From the NCBI GenBank assembly GCA_016716465.1, contig JADJWH010000006.1:124001-188000 (forward strand): a stretch of 64,000 nt of DNA. The letters run 5' to 3'. This DNA is from Gammaproteobacteria bacterium. Lineage in GTDB: Bacteria > Pseudomonadota > Gammaproteobacteria > SZUA-140. Positions 54,543 to 62,476 of the stretch are shown here, piece by piece (positions within the stretch are counted from its first letter, which is position 1; every line of letters begins with the position of its first letter). Position numbers and translations under genes: made by a program. A model generated the notes under the pieces. That model was not told the DNA's origin and made no database searches. It saw only the letters and a program-made list of their open reading frames with translations.

Positions 54543-55544
54543 ATGAGCGAGCCATCTCCACTCACCGAGGCACAACAGAAATTCAGCGACGCCATCCCCT
54601 TCCGCCGCCTGGGCAGCGAGAGCTGCGCGCTCGAACAGTCGCTCGGCCGCGTGACAGCGCGGGATATCACCGCGCCCGAGGATATGCCGGCGTACAACCG
54701 CGCCATCGTCGAGGGGTTCCTGATCCACACCGAGGACGGCGCCGGCGCCTCCGAGGAGAAACCGGCCTCGTTCAGGATCGTCGGCGCGGTGAAGCCCGGC
54801 GACCGGCAGTGCCCGACCTTCAAGCGCGGCCAGGCGGTGCGCATCGCAACCGGCAGCCTGGTGCCGGATGGTCCCTATTCGAGCGTGCGCGCGTGGGAGG
54901 CGAAGGAGGACGGCGAGTCCTTCACCATCAGCCGCCCCTTTCCGCCGCGCTTCTTCATCGAGGAAAAGGGCTGCGACCTGAAGCAGGGCGCCACGGCGCT
55001 GCCGGCCGGGACCCAAATCGATGCCGCCGCGATCGGCACCATCGCCGCGCTGGGCATCCCGCGCATCGACGTGTCGGCGCGGGCGAAGGTCACGGTCTTC
55101 GCCTCGGGCGACGAGGTCATCCCCTACACCGAGGCGCTGACGCCGGGCGCGATCCGCGACAGCAACACCCTGATGCTGGCGGCGGCCGTGACCGCCGCCG
55201 GCGCCAGCCCGCTCACCGGCGGCATCATGAACGACGACTTCGATGCCTTCGTCGCCGCCGTGCGCAAGGCGCTCGAGGGCTCGGACATGATCCTGATCTC
55301 GGGCGGCACCGCCGTCGGCGGCCGCGACTTCATCTCCGACCTGGTGAAGGCCGTCGGCGAACTGCTCGTCGACGGCGTGCCGATGCGCTCCGGGCGCCCG
55401 CTGATCATGGGCCACGCCAAAGGCAAGCCCATCGTCTGCGTCGCCGGCCACCCGCCCGAGGCCCTGCGCGGCTTCCGCCTGTTCGGCGTCGCGGCGCTGA
55501 ACCGCCTGGCGGGCTGTAACGCCGAACTGCCTAAGGACGAGTAA
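54543..55544 (+). CDS. short MoeA-like molybdopterin-binding protein
   Basis: A 333-residue protein related to MoeA (411 aa in E. coli), which inserts molybdate into adenylylated molybdopterin. The start is ATG 54543 (MSEPSPLTEA). The N-terminal part (GRVTARDITAPEDMPAYNRAIVEGF) and the MPT-binding domain (FASGDEVIP, RDSNTLMLAAAV, LISGGTAVGGRDF) are clear, but the C-terminal domain IV is missing and the Asp of MoeA's MDGYA is Glu57 here. The usual moa/moe genes are not adjacent. It may act on another pterin or have a related role. Confidence 0.8.
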   Translation: MSEPSPLTEAQQKFSDAIPFRRLGSESCALEQSLGRVTARDITAPEDMPAYNRAIVEGFLIHTEDGAGASEEKPASFRIVGAVKPGDRQCPTFKRGQAVRIATGSLVPDGPYSSVRAWEAKEDGESFTISRPFPPRFFIEEKGCDLKQGATALPAGTQIDAAAIGTIAALGIPRIDVSARAKVTVFASGDEVIPYTEALTPGAIRDSNTLMLAAAVTAAGASPLTGGIMNDDFDAFVAAVRKALEGSDMILISGGTAVGGRDFISDLVKAVGELLVDGVPMRSGRPLIMGHAKGKPIVCVAGHPPEALRGFRLFGVAALNRLAGCNAELPKDE

Positions 55545-55550
55545 TCCGCC

Positions 55551-55579
55551 ATGGGGACGGATTTCAAATCCGTCCCCAT
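55551..55579. repeat. palindrome of the GGGGACGGATTT family
   Basis: Perfect 14-bp arms ATGGGGACGGATTT and AAATCCGTCCCCAT around one C, between the MoeA-like gene and pyrC. Because it sits seven bases after one stop and 12 before the next start, it would lie within any shared mRNA. Confidence 0.8.
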
Positions 55580-55591
55580 CGCCGCCGGCCC

Positions 55592-56620
55592 ATGAACGAA
55601 CTCACCCTCACCCGCCCCGACGACTGGCATATCCACCTGCGCGACGGCGCGGCGCTGAAGACGACGGTGGCGCACGCGGCGGCGCAGTTCGCACGCGCGA
55701 TCGTCATGCCGAACCTGGCGCCGCCGGTGGTCACGGCGGAGCAGGCGCTGGCCTACCGCGCGCGCATCCTGCGGCACGTGCCGGCCGGCGTGACATTCGC
55801 TCCGCTGATGACGCTGTACCTCACCGACAGCACCCCGGCGGAGGAGATCCGGCGCGCGAAGGCGGCGGGGGTCGCGGCGCTGAAACTGTATCCGGCCGGC
55901 GCGACGACCAACTCGGACTCCGGCGTGACGGCGATCGAGAAGGTCTATCCGGTGCTCGAGGCCATGCAGGCCCACGACCTGCCGCTGCTGGTGCACGGCG
56001 AAGTCACCGATTCCGCGATCGACATCTTCGACCGCGAGACCGCCTTCATCGAGCGCGTGCTGGCGCCGTTGACGCAACGCTTTCCCGCGCTGCGCATCGT
56101 GTTCGAGCACATCACGACCCGCGGCGCGGTGGATTTCGTCACCCGCGCGCCCGCGACGATCGCCGCGACCATCACGGCGCATCACCTGCTGTACAACCGC
56201 AACGCCCTGCTCGCCGGCGGCGTGCGCCCGCATTACTACTGCCTGCCGGTGCTGAAGCGCGAAGCGGACCGCCAGGCCCTGCTGCGCGCGGCCACCTCGG
56301 GCAGCCCGAAGTTCTTCCTCGGCACCGACAGCGCCCCGCACGAGCGCGCGCGCAAGGAAACCGCCTGCGGCTGCGCCGGCTCGTACACCGCGTACGCAGC
56401 GATCGAGCTGTACGCCGAGGCCTTCGAGCAGACGGGCGCGCTCGACCGGCTGGAAGGCTTCGCGAGCCATCACGGCTCCGATTTCTACCGCCTGCCGCGC
56501 AACAGCGACCGCATCACGCTGGTGCGGCAGGCCTGGGATGCACCGGAGCAGTACCCGCTCGGCGACGGCGCGCTGGTGCCGCTGCGGGCGGGCATGCGCA
56601 TCGAGTGGCGAATCAAATAG
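55592..56620 (+). CDS. pyrC: dihydroorotase (class II)
   Basis: Cyclises carbamoyl aspartate to dihydroorotate in pyrimidine synthesis. The 342-residue protein has the metal HxH in DDWHIHLRDG (His13, His15), MPNLAPP, the carboxylated lysine in ALKLYPAGATTNS, later His residues in LVHGEV and FEHITT, and Asp in GTDSAPH. Matches E. coli PyrC in length (348). A palindrome flanks each end. Confidence 0.96.
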   Translation: MNELTLTRPDDWHIHLRDGAALKTTVAHAAAQFARAIVMPNLAPPVVTAEQALAYRARILRHVPAGVTFAPLMTLYLTDSTPAEEIRRAKAAGVAALKLYPAGATTNSDSGVTAIEKVYPVLEAMQAHDLPLLVHGEVTDSAIDIFDRETAFIERVLAPLTQRFPALRIVFEHITTRGAVDFVTRAPATIAATITAHHLLYNRNALLAGGVRPHYYCLPVLKREADRQALLRAATSGSPKFFLGTDSAPHERARKETACGCAGSYTAYAAIELYAEAFEQTGALDRLEGFASHHGSDFYRLPRNSDRITLVRQAWDAPEQYPLGDGALVPLRAGMRIEWRIK

Positions 56621-56623
56621 CCA

Positions 56624-56649
56624 GGGGGACGGATTTCAAATCCGCCCCC
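56624..56649. repeat. palindrome GGGGGACGGATTT-c-AAATCCGCCCCC
   Basis: One imperfect position in 13-bp arms. It lies four bases after the pyrC stop and eight before the end of the convergent cysA gene. Confidence 0.75.
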
Positions 56650-56657
56650 GATCTCGA

Positions 56658-57722
56658 TTAACTGCCCACGAACACCCGCAGGTTGCGCGGCTTGATGAAC
56701 ACCCGCTCACCCAACACGAGCGGCGCCCGCTGATACCGTTCGCGCGTGAACTCGACCTCGACCAGGCCGTCCTCCTCGCCTTCACGCTCCAGCTCGATGC
56801 GCACCATCGGTCCGATGGTGAAGATGCTGCTCACCCGCCCCGATCCGATCGAACCCTCGGCGAGCGCGGACAGATCGATCTCATGCGGGCGCAGGTGCAC
56901 CACCGCGGTGGAACCGGGGGCGAAGGCCGCGCCTTCCGGCGTCGGCGCCTTCAGGTCGCCGATGTGCGCCCAGCCGTTGTGGACACGGCCGTGGAACAGG
57001 TTCACGCTGCCGAGGAAGCGTGAAACGAAGGCGGTCTCCGGCTGCTCGTAGACCTCGTCCGGCGTGCCGACCTGCTCGATGCGCCCCTTGTTCATCACCA
57101 CCACCCGGCTCGACACCTCCATCGCCTCCTCCTGGTCATGGGTCACGAACACGCTGGTGACATGGATCTCATCGTGCAATCTCCGCAGCCAGCGGCGCAG
57201 TTCCTTGCGCACGTTGGCGTCGAGCGCGCCGAACGGCTCGTCCAGCAGCAGCACCTTGGGCTCGACCGCCAGCGCGCGCGCGAGCGCGATGCGCTGGCGC
57301 TGGCCGCCGGACAGCTGGTTCGGGTAGCGGTCCGCCACGAACTCCAGTTGCACCAGGCGCAGCAGCTCCCGGACCTTCTCCCGGATCGCCTCCTTTCCCG
57401 GGCGCTCGGCCTTCGGGCGTACCGTCAGTCCAAAGGCGACGTTATCGAACACCGTCATATGGTGAAACAGGGCGTAGTGCTGGAACACGAAGCCCACCCC
57501 GCGTTCGCGCACATGGCGGCGCGTGGCGTCCTGGCCGTCGAAGCGGATGCTGCCGCTGTCCGGCTGCTCCAGCCCGGAAATGATGCGCAGCAGGCTGGTC
57601 TTGCCGCAGCCGCTCGGGCCGAGCAGGGCCACCAGTTCGCCGGTCGGGATGGTCAGATTGACGTCCTGCAGCGCGTGAAAGCCGCCGAAGTGCTTGTTGA
57701 CGTTCTCGATGATGATGCTCAT
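56658..57722 (-). CDS. cysA: sulfate/thiosulfate ABC transporter ATP-binding protein
   Basis: ATPase of the sulfate-thiosulfate importer (354 aa). Walker A GPSGCGKTS, Q-loop FVFQHYALF, signature LSGGQRQR, Walker B LLLDEPFGALD, H-loop VTHDQEEA; the C-terminal third is the CysA-type regulatory (TOBE-like) region ending FIKPRNLRVF. It is the last gene of the sulfate cluster, 18 bases after cysW. Confidence 0.95.
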   Translation of the reverse strand: MSIIIENVNKHFGGFHALQDVNLTIPTGELVALLGPSGCGKTSLLRIISGLEQPDSGSIRFDGQDATRRHVRERGVGFVFQHYALFHHMTVFDNVAFGLTVRPKAERPGKEAIREKVRELLRLVQLEFVADRYPNQLSGGQRQRIALARALAVEPKVLLLDEPFGALDANVRKELRRWLRRLHDEIHVTSVFVTHDQEEAMEVSSRVVVMNKGRIEQVGTPDEVYEQPETAFVSRFLGSVNLFHGRVHNGWAHIGDLKAPTPEGAAFAPGSTAVVHLRPHEIDLSALAEGSIGSGRVSSIFTIGPMVRIELEREGEEDGLVEVEFTRERYQRAPLVLGERVFIKPRNLRVFVGS

Positions 57723-57740
57723 GGACAGGTCTCCCGGGTG

Positions 57741-58616
57741 TCAGGTGGACGGCTGTAACGCCGGCATGGAAATCGGCGTCGCGGCGCGCTGTGCCTGGCC
57801 GCGCCATTCGACGAAGCTCTTGGCCGCGAGCGTGACCAGCGCGAGCAGCGCCAGCAGCGAGGCGCAGGCGAAGGCGGCGACGAAGTTGTACTCGTTGTAG
57901 AGGATCTCGACGTGCAGCGGCAGTGTGTTGGTCTCGCCGCGGATGTGGCCGCTCACCACGGACACGGCGCCGAATTCACCCATCGCACGCGCGTTGCACA
58001 GGATCACGCCGTACAGCAGGCCCCATTTGATGTTGGGCAGCGTCACACGCCAGAAGGTCTGCCAGCCGCTGGCGCCCAGCGTCAGCGCGGCCTCTTCTTC
58101 CGCCGTGCCCTGCTCCTCCATCACCGGGATCAGTTCACGGGCGACGAACGGGAAGGTGACGAAGATCGTCGCCAGCACGATGCCGGGCACAGCGAAGATG
58201 ATCTTGATGTCATGGTCGAACAGCCACTGGCCGAACCAGCCCTGCGCGCCGAAGACCAGCACGTAGATCAGCCCCGCGATCACCGGCGATACCGAGAACG
58301 GCAGATCGATCAGCGTGATCAGCAGGCTCTTGCCGCGGAATTCGAACTTCGCGATCGCCCACGCGGCGGTGACGCCGAAAACGAGATTCAGCGGAACAGC
58401 GATGAGCGCGGCGATGAGCGTCAGCTTGATCGCGGCGAGCGCCACCGGTTCCCGCAGCGCGGCCAGGTAGGCGTCCAGCCCCTGGCGCAGCGCCTCGGTC
58501 AGTACGGCGGCGAGCGGCAGCAGCAGGAACAACCCGAGAAACGCCAGGCCGGCGCCGATCAGCAGGCGGCGGAACCATGCGGGTTCGTTCAATGTCGGGG
58601 GCACGGTCGGATTCAT
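57741..58616 (-). CDS. cysW: sulfate/thiosulfate ABC transporter permease CysW
   Basis: Inner-membrane permease (291 aa) with six or so helices and the EAA-like loop EEEAALTLGASGWQTFWRVTLPNI. Other CysW landmarks are AWAIAKFEFRGKSLLITLIDLPFSVSPVIAGLIYVL and ILCNARAMGEFGAVSVVSGHI. The C-terminus is extended by about 20 Arg/Ala-rich residues. It lies seven bases after cysT. Confidence 0.94.
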   Translation of the reverse strand: MNPTVPPTLNEPAWFRRLLIGAGLAFLGLFLLLPLAAVLTEALRQGLDAYLAALREPVALAAIKLTLIAALIAVPLNLVFGVTAAWAIAKFEFRGKSLLITLIDLPFSVSPVIAGLIYVLVFGAQGWFGQWLFDHDIKIIFAVPGIVLATIFVTFPFVARELIPVMEEQGTAEEEAALTLGASGWQTFWRVTLPNIKWGLLYGVILCNARAMGEFGAVSVVSGHIRGETNTLPLHVEILYNEYNFVAAFACASLLALLALVTLAAKSFVEWRGQAQRAATPISMPALQPST

Positions 58617-58623
58617 GGGAACC

Positions 58624-59472
58624 TCACTGGTGACGGCGTCTGCCCCACCACTGGAGCAGGTTGATGAGCAGCAGCAGCAGGAACGAGATGACCAGCATCG
58701 CCACGGCGATCGCGGTGGCGCCGGCGTAGTCGTACTGCTCCAGCTTGGTGATGATCAGCAGCGGCGTGATCTCGGACACCATCGGCATGTTGCCGGCGAT
58801 GAAGATCACGGACCCGTACTCCCCCAATGCACGCGCGAAGGCGAGCGCGAAGCCCGTCAGCAGCGCCGGCCACAGGCTCGGCAGCAGGACGCGGAAGAAG
58901 GTCTGCCGGCGCGAGGCGCCGAGACTCGCCGCCGCCTCCTCCAGCTCCGGTTTGAGCTCCTGCAGGACCGGCTGCACGGTGCGGACGACGAACGGCAGGC
59001 CGATGAAGATCAGCGCCACCAGCACGCCCGTGGGCGTGAAGGCCACCTTGATGCCAAGTGGCTCGAGATACCGGCCGATCCAGCCGTTCGGCGCATAGAT
59101 CGCGGTCAGCGCGATGCCCGCCACCGCGGTCGGCAAGGCGAACGGCAGGTCGACCAGCGCATCGATCAGGCGCCGGCCGGGGAAGCGGTACCGCACCAGC
59201 ACCCACGCGACCAGCAGGCCGAAGACCAGATTGATCACGGCGGCGAGGAACGAGGCCCCGAAGCTCAGCCTGTAGGAGGCGACCACCCGCGGCGCGGTCA
59301 CCGTCGCCCAGAAACTGTCCCAGCCCAGCTGGGTGGACTTAAGAAAGGTGGCGGACAGCGGGATCAGGATAATCAGGCTCAGATACAACAGGGTGATCCC
59401 GATGGTGATGCCGAAGCCGGGAATCACGCTCGGGCGACGCAGTGTGAACAGGGACGCGGACATCGTCTTCAC
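58624..59472 (-). CDS. cysT: sulfate/thiosulfate ABC transporter permease CysT
   Basis: Second permease (282 aa). It begins PSVIPGFGITIGITLLYLSLIILIPL and has the EAA-like loop EEAAASLGASRRQTFFRVLLPSL, plus ALVDLPFALPTAVAGIALT. Its ATG overlaps the TOBE protein's stop by four bases (ATGA), so the two are translationally coupled. Confidence 0.94.
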   Translation of the reverse strand: MKTMSASLFTLRRPSVIPGFGITIGITLLYLSLIILIPLSATFLKSTQLGWDSFWATVTAPRVVASYRLSFGASFLAAVINLVFGLLVAWVLVRYRFPGRRLIDALVDLPFALPTAVAGIALTAIYAPNGWIGRYLEPLGIKVAFTPTGVLVALIFIGLPFVVRTVQPVLQELKPELEEAAASLGASRRQTFFRVLLPSLWPALLTGFALAFARALGEYGSVIFIAGNMPMVSEITPLLIITKLEQYDYAGATAIAVAMLVISFLLLLLINLLQWWGRRRHQ

Positions 59473-59714
59473 TCCCGACCCGAATCGCCGGACACCGGCT
59501 GGAATCTGGCCAGCACCACCTCGGTCGCCTTGAATACCGCCATGGCCTCATGGCCTTCGCGCAATCCCAGTTCCTCCAGCGAGCTGGACGTCACCACCGA
59601 CGAGATGGTGCCCGCAGGGGTCTCCAACTGGACCTCGGAGACCACCGGGCCGCGGATGATGCGCGTGACCCGTCCGCGGAACTGGTTGCGTGAATTGAGG
59701 GCAATGACGGCCAT
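59469..59714 (-). CDS. single TOBE-domain (Mop-like) protein in the sulfate operon
   Basis: An 81-residue protein consisting of one TOBE/Mop domain: NQFRGRVTRIIRGPVVSEVQLETPAGTISSVVTSSSLEELGL then GHEAMAVFKATEVVLA. Stand-alone Mop proteins store or bind molybdate or tungstate, sometimes sulfate; which oxyanion is bound here cannot be told. The start is ATG 59714 with GAGAGAGG upstream, and its stop overlaps cysT. It lies 40 bases after sbp. Confidence 0.82.
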   Translation of the reverse strand: MAVIALNSRNQFRGRVTRIIRGPVVSEVQLETPAGTISSVVTSSSLEELGLREGHEAMAVFKATEVVLARFQPVSGDSGRE

Positions 59715-59754
59715 GGCGTATTCCTCTCTCTTTTCTCTTGTAAGTGATGATTGC

Positions 59755-60765
59755 TCAGTTCGACGGTACGTAGATCTGGTCGAATATCCCGCCATCGCTG
59801 AAGTGCGCCTTCTGCGCCTTCTGCCACCCGCCGAACACCTGATCGATAGTGACCAGGTTCAACGCGGGAAACCGCTTGACGTCATTCGGATCGGCAAGTT
59901 CGGGCTTGATGGGGCGGTAATAATGCTTCGCGGCAACGCGTTGCCCCTCCGGCGAGTACAGGTACTCAAGGTAGGCGCTCGCCACCTCCGTGGTGCCGTG
60001 CTTCTTCGCCACGGCGTCCACCAGCGTCACCGGCGGTTCGGCCAGGATGCTGAGCGAGGGCAGCACGATCTCGAACTTGTCCGGACCCAGTTCGTTCAGC
60101 GCGAGGAAGGCCTCGTTTTCCCACGACAGGAACACGTCGCCGATGCCGCGCTGCACGAAGGTGTTGGTCGAACCGCGGGCGCCGGAATCCAGTACGGGCA
60201 CGTTCCTGAACAGCTTGGTGACGAAGTCCCGGGCGGCCTGCTCGGAGCCGTATTTGTCCAGCGCGTAGGCCCATGCCGCCAGATAGTTCCAGCGCGCGCC
60301 GCCCGAAGTCTTCGGATTCGGCGTGATCACGCCGACGCCCGGCTTCACCAGATCGTCCCAGTCCTTGATGCCCCTGGGATTGCCTTTGCGCACCAGGAAC
60401 ACGACGGTGGAGGTATAGGGCGAGCTGTTGTTGGGCAAGCGGCTCTGCCAGTCCTTGGGAAACCAGCCGGTCTTCTCGCTGATCTGGTCGATATCGTAGG
60501 CCAGCGCGAGCGTGACCACGTCGGCCTCGAGGCCGTCGATCACGGCGCGCGCCTGTTTGCCCGCGCCGCCATGGGACTGGTTGACCACGACGTGGTCGCC
60601 GGTCTTTTCCTTCCAGTACCTGGCGAAGGCCTGATTGAAGTCCTGATACAGCTCACGCGTGGGGTCATAGGACACATTCAGCAGCTTGATGTCCTTGGCC
60701 AGCGCAGCGGCGCTGGCGCCGGCGGCGAGCGCGATGCCGGCGATGACGGTGATGATGCATTTCAT
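59755..60765 (-). CDS. sbp: sulfate-binding periplasmic protein
   Basis: High-affinity solute receptor (336 aa) for sulfate, feeding CysTWA. A signal peptide of about 23 residues ends ASAAALA. Sbp landmarks are LLNVSYDPTRELYQDFNQAF, VNQSHGGAGKQARAVIDGL, VRKGNPRGIKDWDDLVKPGV, TSGGARWNYLAAW and the C-terminal GGIFDQIY. A palindromic repeat separates it from the porin gene. Modest homology to molybdate receptors exists, but these motifs favour sulfate. Confidence 0.95.
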   Translation of the reverse strand: MKCIITVIAGIALAAGASAAALAKDIKLLNVSYDPTRELYQDFNQAFARYWKEKTGDHVVVNQSHGGAGKQARAVIDGLEADVVTLALAYDIDQISEKTGWFPKDWQSRLPNNSSPYTSTVVFLVRKGNPRGIKDWDDLVKPGVGVITPNPKTSGGARWNYLAAWAYALDKYGSEQAARDFVTKLFRNVPVLDSGARGSTNTFVQRGIGDVFLSWENEAFLALNELGPDKFEIVLPSLSILAEPPVTLVDAVAKKHGTTEVASAYLEYLYSPEGQRVAAKHYYRPIKPELADPNDVKRFPALNLVTIDQVFGGWQKAQKAHFSDGGIFDQIYVPSN

Positions 60766-60793
60766 GATCCATTCTCCTCGTTCATATGGGTAA

Positions 60794-60818
60794 GGGGACA
60801 GATTAGAAATCTGTCCCC
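60794..60818. repeat. palindrome GGGGACAGATT-aga-AATCTGTCCCC
   Basis: 11-bp perfect arms with a three-base centre, between sbp and the porin gene; fourth copy of the family. Confidence 0.78.
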
Positions 60819-60827
60819 GATCGGGGC

Positions 60828-61871
60828 CTAGAACTTGATGATTGCGCCGAGCGAAATGGCGCTGGCCGAATCGCCGTTGGCGGCCACGGCAAGGTTGTCG
60901 CTGCGGCCCTCGCGATACGGGGTGACACCGCGACCGTCATCGTTGTCGGTGGCGGCGTAGTCGACATAGAGCGCAAGCCCCTTCTGCAGGGCGTATTCGG
61001 CCCCGATCGCCGCCAAACCGGCATCCCGGTCCCCGGCCTCCGCCGACAGCAGGTAGTACTGGCCCTTGAACGTCCAGGCGTCGAGCTTGTAGCGCACGCC
61101 GAGGCCGAAGGCATCCTCGTCCTGGCTGCCGTCGCTGGCCGCCCCGCTGATCGCCTGCCACAGGCCGGTGAAGCGCCAGGCGTCGTGATCGTAATAGGCA
61201 CCCACCCGGATGATGTTCGGATCATCCTGCGCGCCAGTCGGGTTACCTGCGGTTTCGTAACCCAGGCCGATGAACAGCGGGCCCTGGGCGTAGTTCACCG
61301 CAAGACTCAGCAGGTCGTTGTCGTTGGTCGGGGTGACCGCGGTGTCCACGTTGGTGGAATACTGCAACGTACCCTTGAAGCCGGATTTCTCCGGCGAGGT
61401 GTAGTCGATGCTGTTGTTCGGGCGCTCATCGAAGCGGTTGATGCCGGAGCCGGCGCGGGTGATGTTGCGCGCGTCCCCCACCTGGTCGCCGAACAGATCG
61501 ACCGCGCGGCCGATGACTTTGACCGGGGTATCGAAGCGACCGATGCGCCCGGTACCGAAGCCGCCCTGCAACCCGAGGAAGGTGTTGCGCGTGGCCAGCA
61601 CGTTGTTCTCGTTGGGCGCGGCCGTATCCGCGCGCAGCTCGGATTCGACCTGATAGATGCCGGCGACGTCGCCGCCGACCTGGATATCGCCCTTGAAGCC
61701 GATCCGGCTCGAGTTGCTGGAGATATTGAGCGCGCTGTCGGTGCCGTTATCCAGGCTGTCCAGTGAAACGTTGAGCTGACCGTAAATGGATGCCGCGGCA
61801 AATGTATCTTGTGCCGTCAATCCACCGACCAGGCCGATCGCAAGTACCAGAATTCGATTTTTGCTTTTCAT
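60828..61871 (-). CDS. outer-membrane porin (Gram-negative porin family)
   Basis: A 347-residue beta-barrel porin. The signal peptide (ILVLAIGLVGGLTAQDTFA, start ATG 61871) is followed by SIYGQLNVSLDSL, the typical first strand; loop 3 is rich in Asp (DLFGDQVGDARNIT) and the protein ends in Phe (SLGAIIKF) as the outer-membrane insertion signal demands. By position in the sulfate cluster it may admit sulfate or other anions, but charge in the constriction was not analysed. Confidence 0.88.
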   Translation of the reverse strand: MKSKNRILVLAIGLVGGLTAQDTFAAASIYGQLNVSLDSLDNGTDSALNISSNSSRIGFKGDIQVGGDVAGIYQVESELRADTAAPNENNVLATRNTFLGLQGGFGTGRIGRFDTPVKVIGRAVDLFGDQVGDARNITRAGSGINRFDERPNNSIDYTSPEKSGFKGTLQYSTNVDTAVTPTNDNDLLSLAVNYAQGPLFIGLGYETAGNPTGAQDDPNIIRVGAYYDHDAWRFTGLWQAISGAASDGSQDEDAFGLGVRYKLDAWTFKGQYYLLSAEAGDRDAGLAAIGAEYALQKGLALYVDYAATDNDDGRGVTPYREGRSDNLAVAANGDSASAISLGAIIKF

Positions 61872-61903
61872 GTCTTCATCTCTCGCCGGAAACATGAGCG
61901 CGG

Positions 61904-61982
61904 CCTCCGGACATCCGGTCAGCGCGAACTGTTTCAGACTGCAGGGTGGTCAAGGTAAAAACCTCCGGATACCCGGTCGGCA
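61904..61982 (-). repeat. two direct repeats upstream of the porin gene
   Basis: CCTCCGGACATCCGGTCAGC (61904-61923) and CCTCCGGATACCCGGTCGGC (61962-61981) match at about 16 of 20 positions, 58 bases apart. Each has an internal CCGG-CCGG symmetry. They lie in the porin 5' region and could be binding sites for a regulator. Confidence 0.45.
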
Positions 61983-62014
61983 ATGGATTTATCAGAATGG
62001 ACAGAAGCTGCGCT

Positions 62015-62218
62015 TCATCTGGTCCGGCTTCCCCGGGCGCCCTGGGGCCCGTGCTCCGACGCGGACTGGAAACGCAGCTTCTCCTTGCGATCGATCTGGA
62101 CCACGCGTCCGTCATGGACAACGATCTCGATGGAACCAAAACGCAGTGAACCCAGGGTCTCGCGCAGGACCTCGATGACCTCGTCGGTTTCCTTGCCGAT
62201 CAGATGCAGTGGCTTCAT
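62015..62218 (-). CDS. YezD-family (DUF2292) small protein
   Basis: A 67-residue protein of the YezD/DUF2292 family. The core EVIEVLRETLGSLRFGSIEIVVHDGRVVQIDRKEKLRF is characteristic. Family members frequently lie in sulfur-assimilation operons, and this one precedes the porin-sbp-cys cluster on the same strand; no biochemical function is established. The C-terminal SEHGPQGARGSRTR is unrelated to the core. No strong ribosome site is visible before the ATG. Confidence 0.78.
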   Translation of the reverse strand: MKPLHLIGKETDEVIEVLRETLGSLRFGSIEIVVHDGRVVQIDRKEKLRFQSASEHGPQGARGSRTR

Positions 62219-62331
62219 TGTGTTTACCGCGCCTCGTGATTGCGCCCGTTCTCATGTGTTCCGGGGTGGCCATCCCTGGCCGGTTTGCATGCCGGTCTGT
62301 CATTCCGGTCCAATTCGGGTATTTCAGCTTT

Positions 62332-62407
62332 CGTGCCAGAGCCGAAAATTCCTTTTAACCCTTTGTTAATTAATTGATTGTTCGATATGACGTGATGCAT
62401 CGTGCCA
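62332..62407 (-). promoter_or_regulatory. two sigma-54 -24-like boxes (TGGCACG) upstream of yezD
   Basis: On the minus strand TGGCACG occurs at 62338-62332 and 62407-62401. The first is followed after four bases by CTGAA, a poor match to the -12 TTGCA; the second has no -12. A sigma-54 activator gene lies just beyond, divergently. Only the -24 half is convincing. Confidence 0.3.
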
Positions 62408-62476
62408 ATATTGACTGTTTTATTTCATGGATTTCTGTTAATAAATATCGGAAAACCGTTAAATGAAACGAACCTG

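Noticed and set aside
60794..60818. Rho-independent terminator between the porin gene and sbp
   Set aside because: The palindrome belongs to the dispersed GGGGAC family and has no T-run on either strand.
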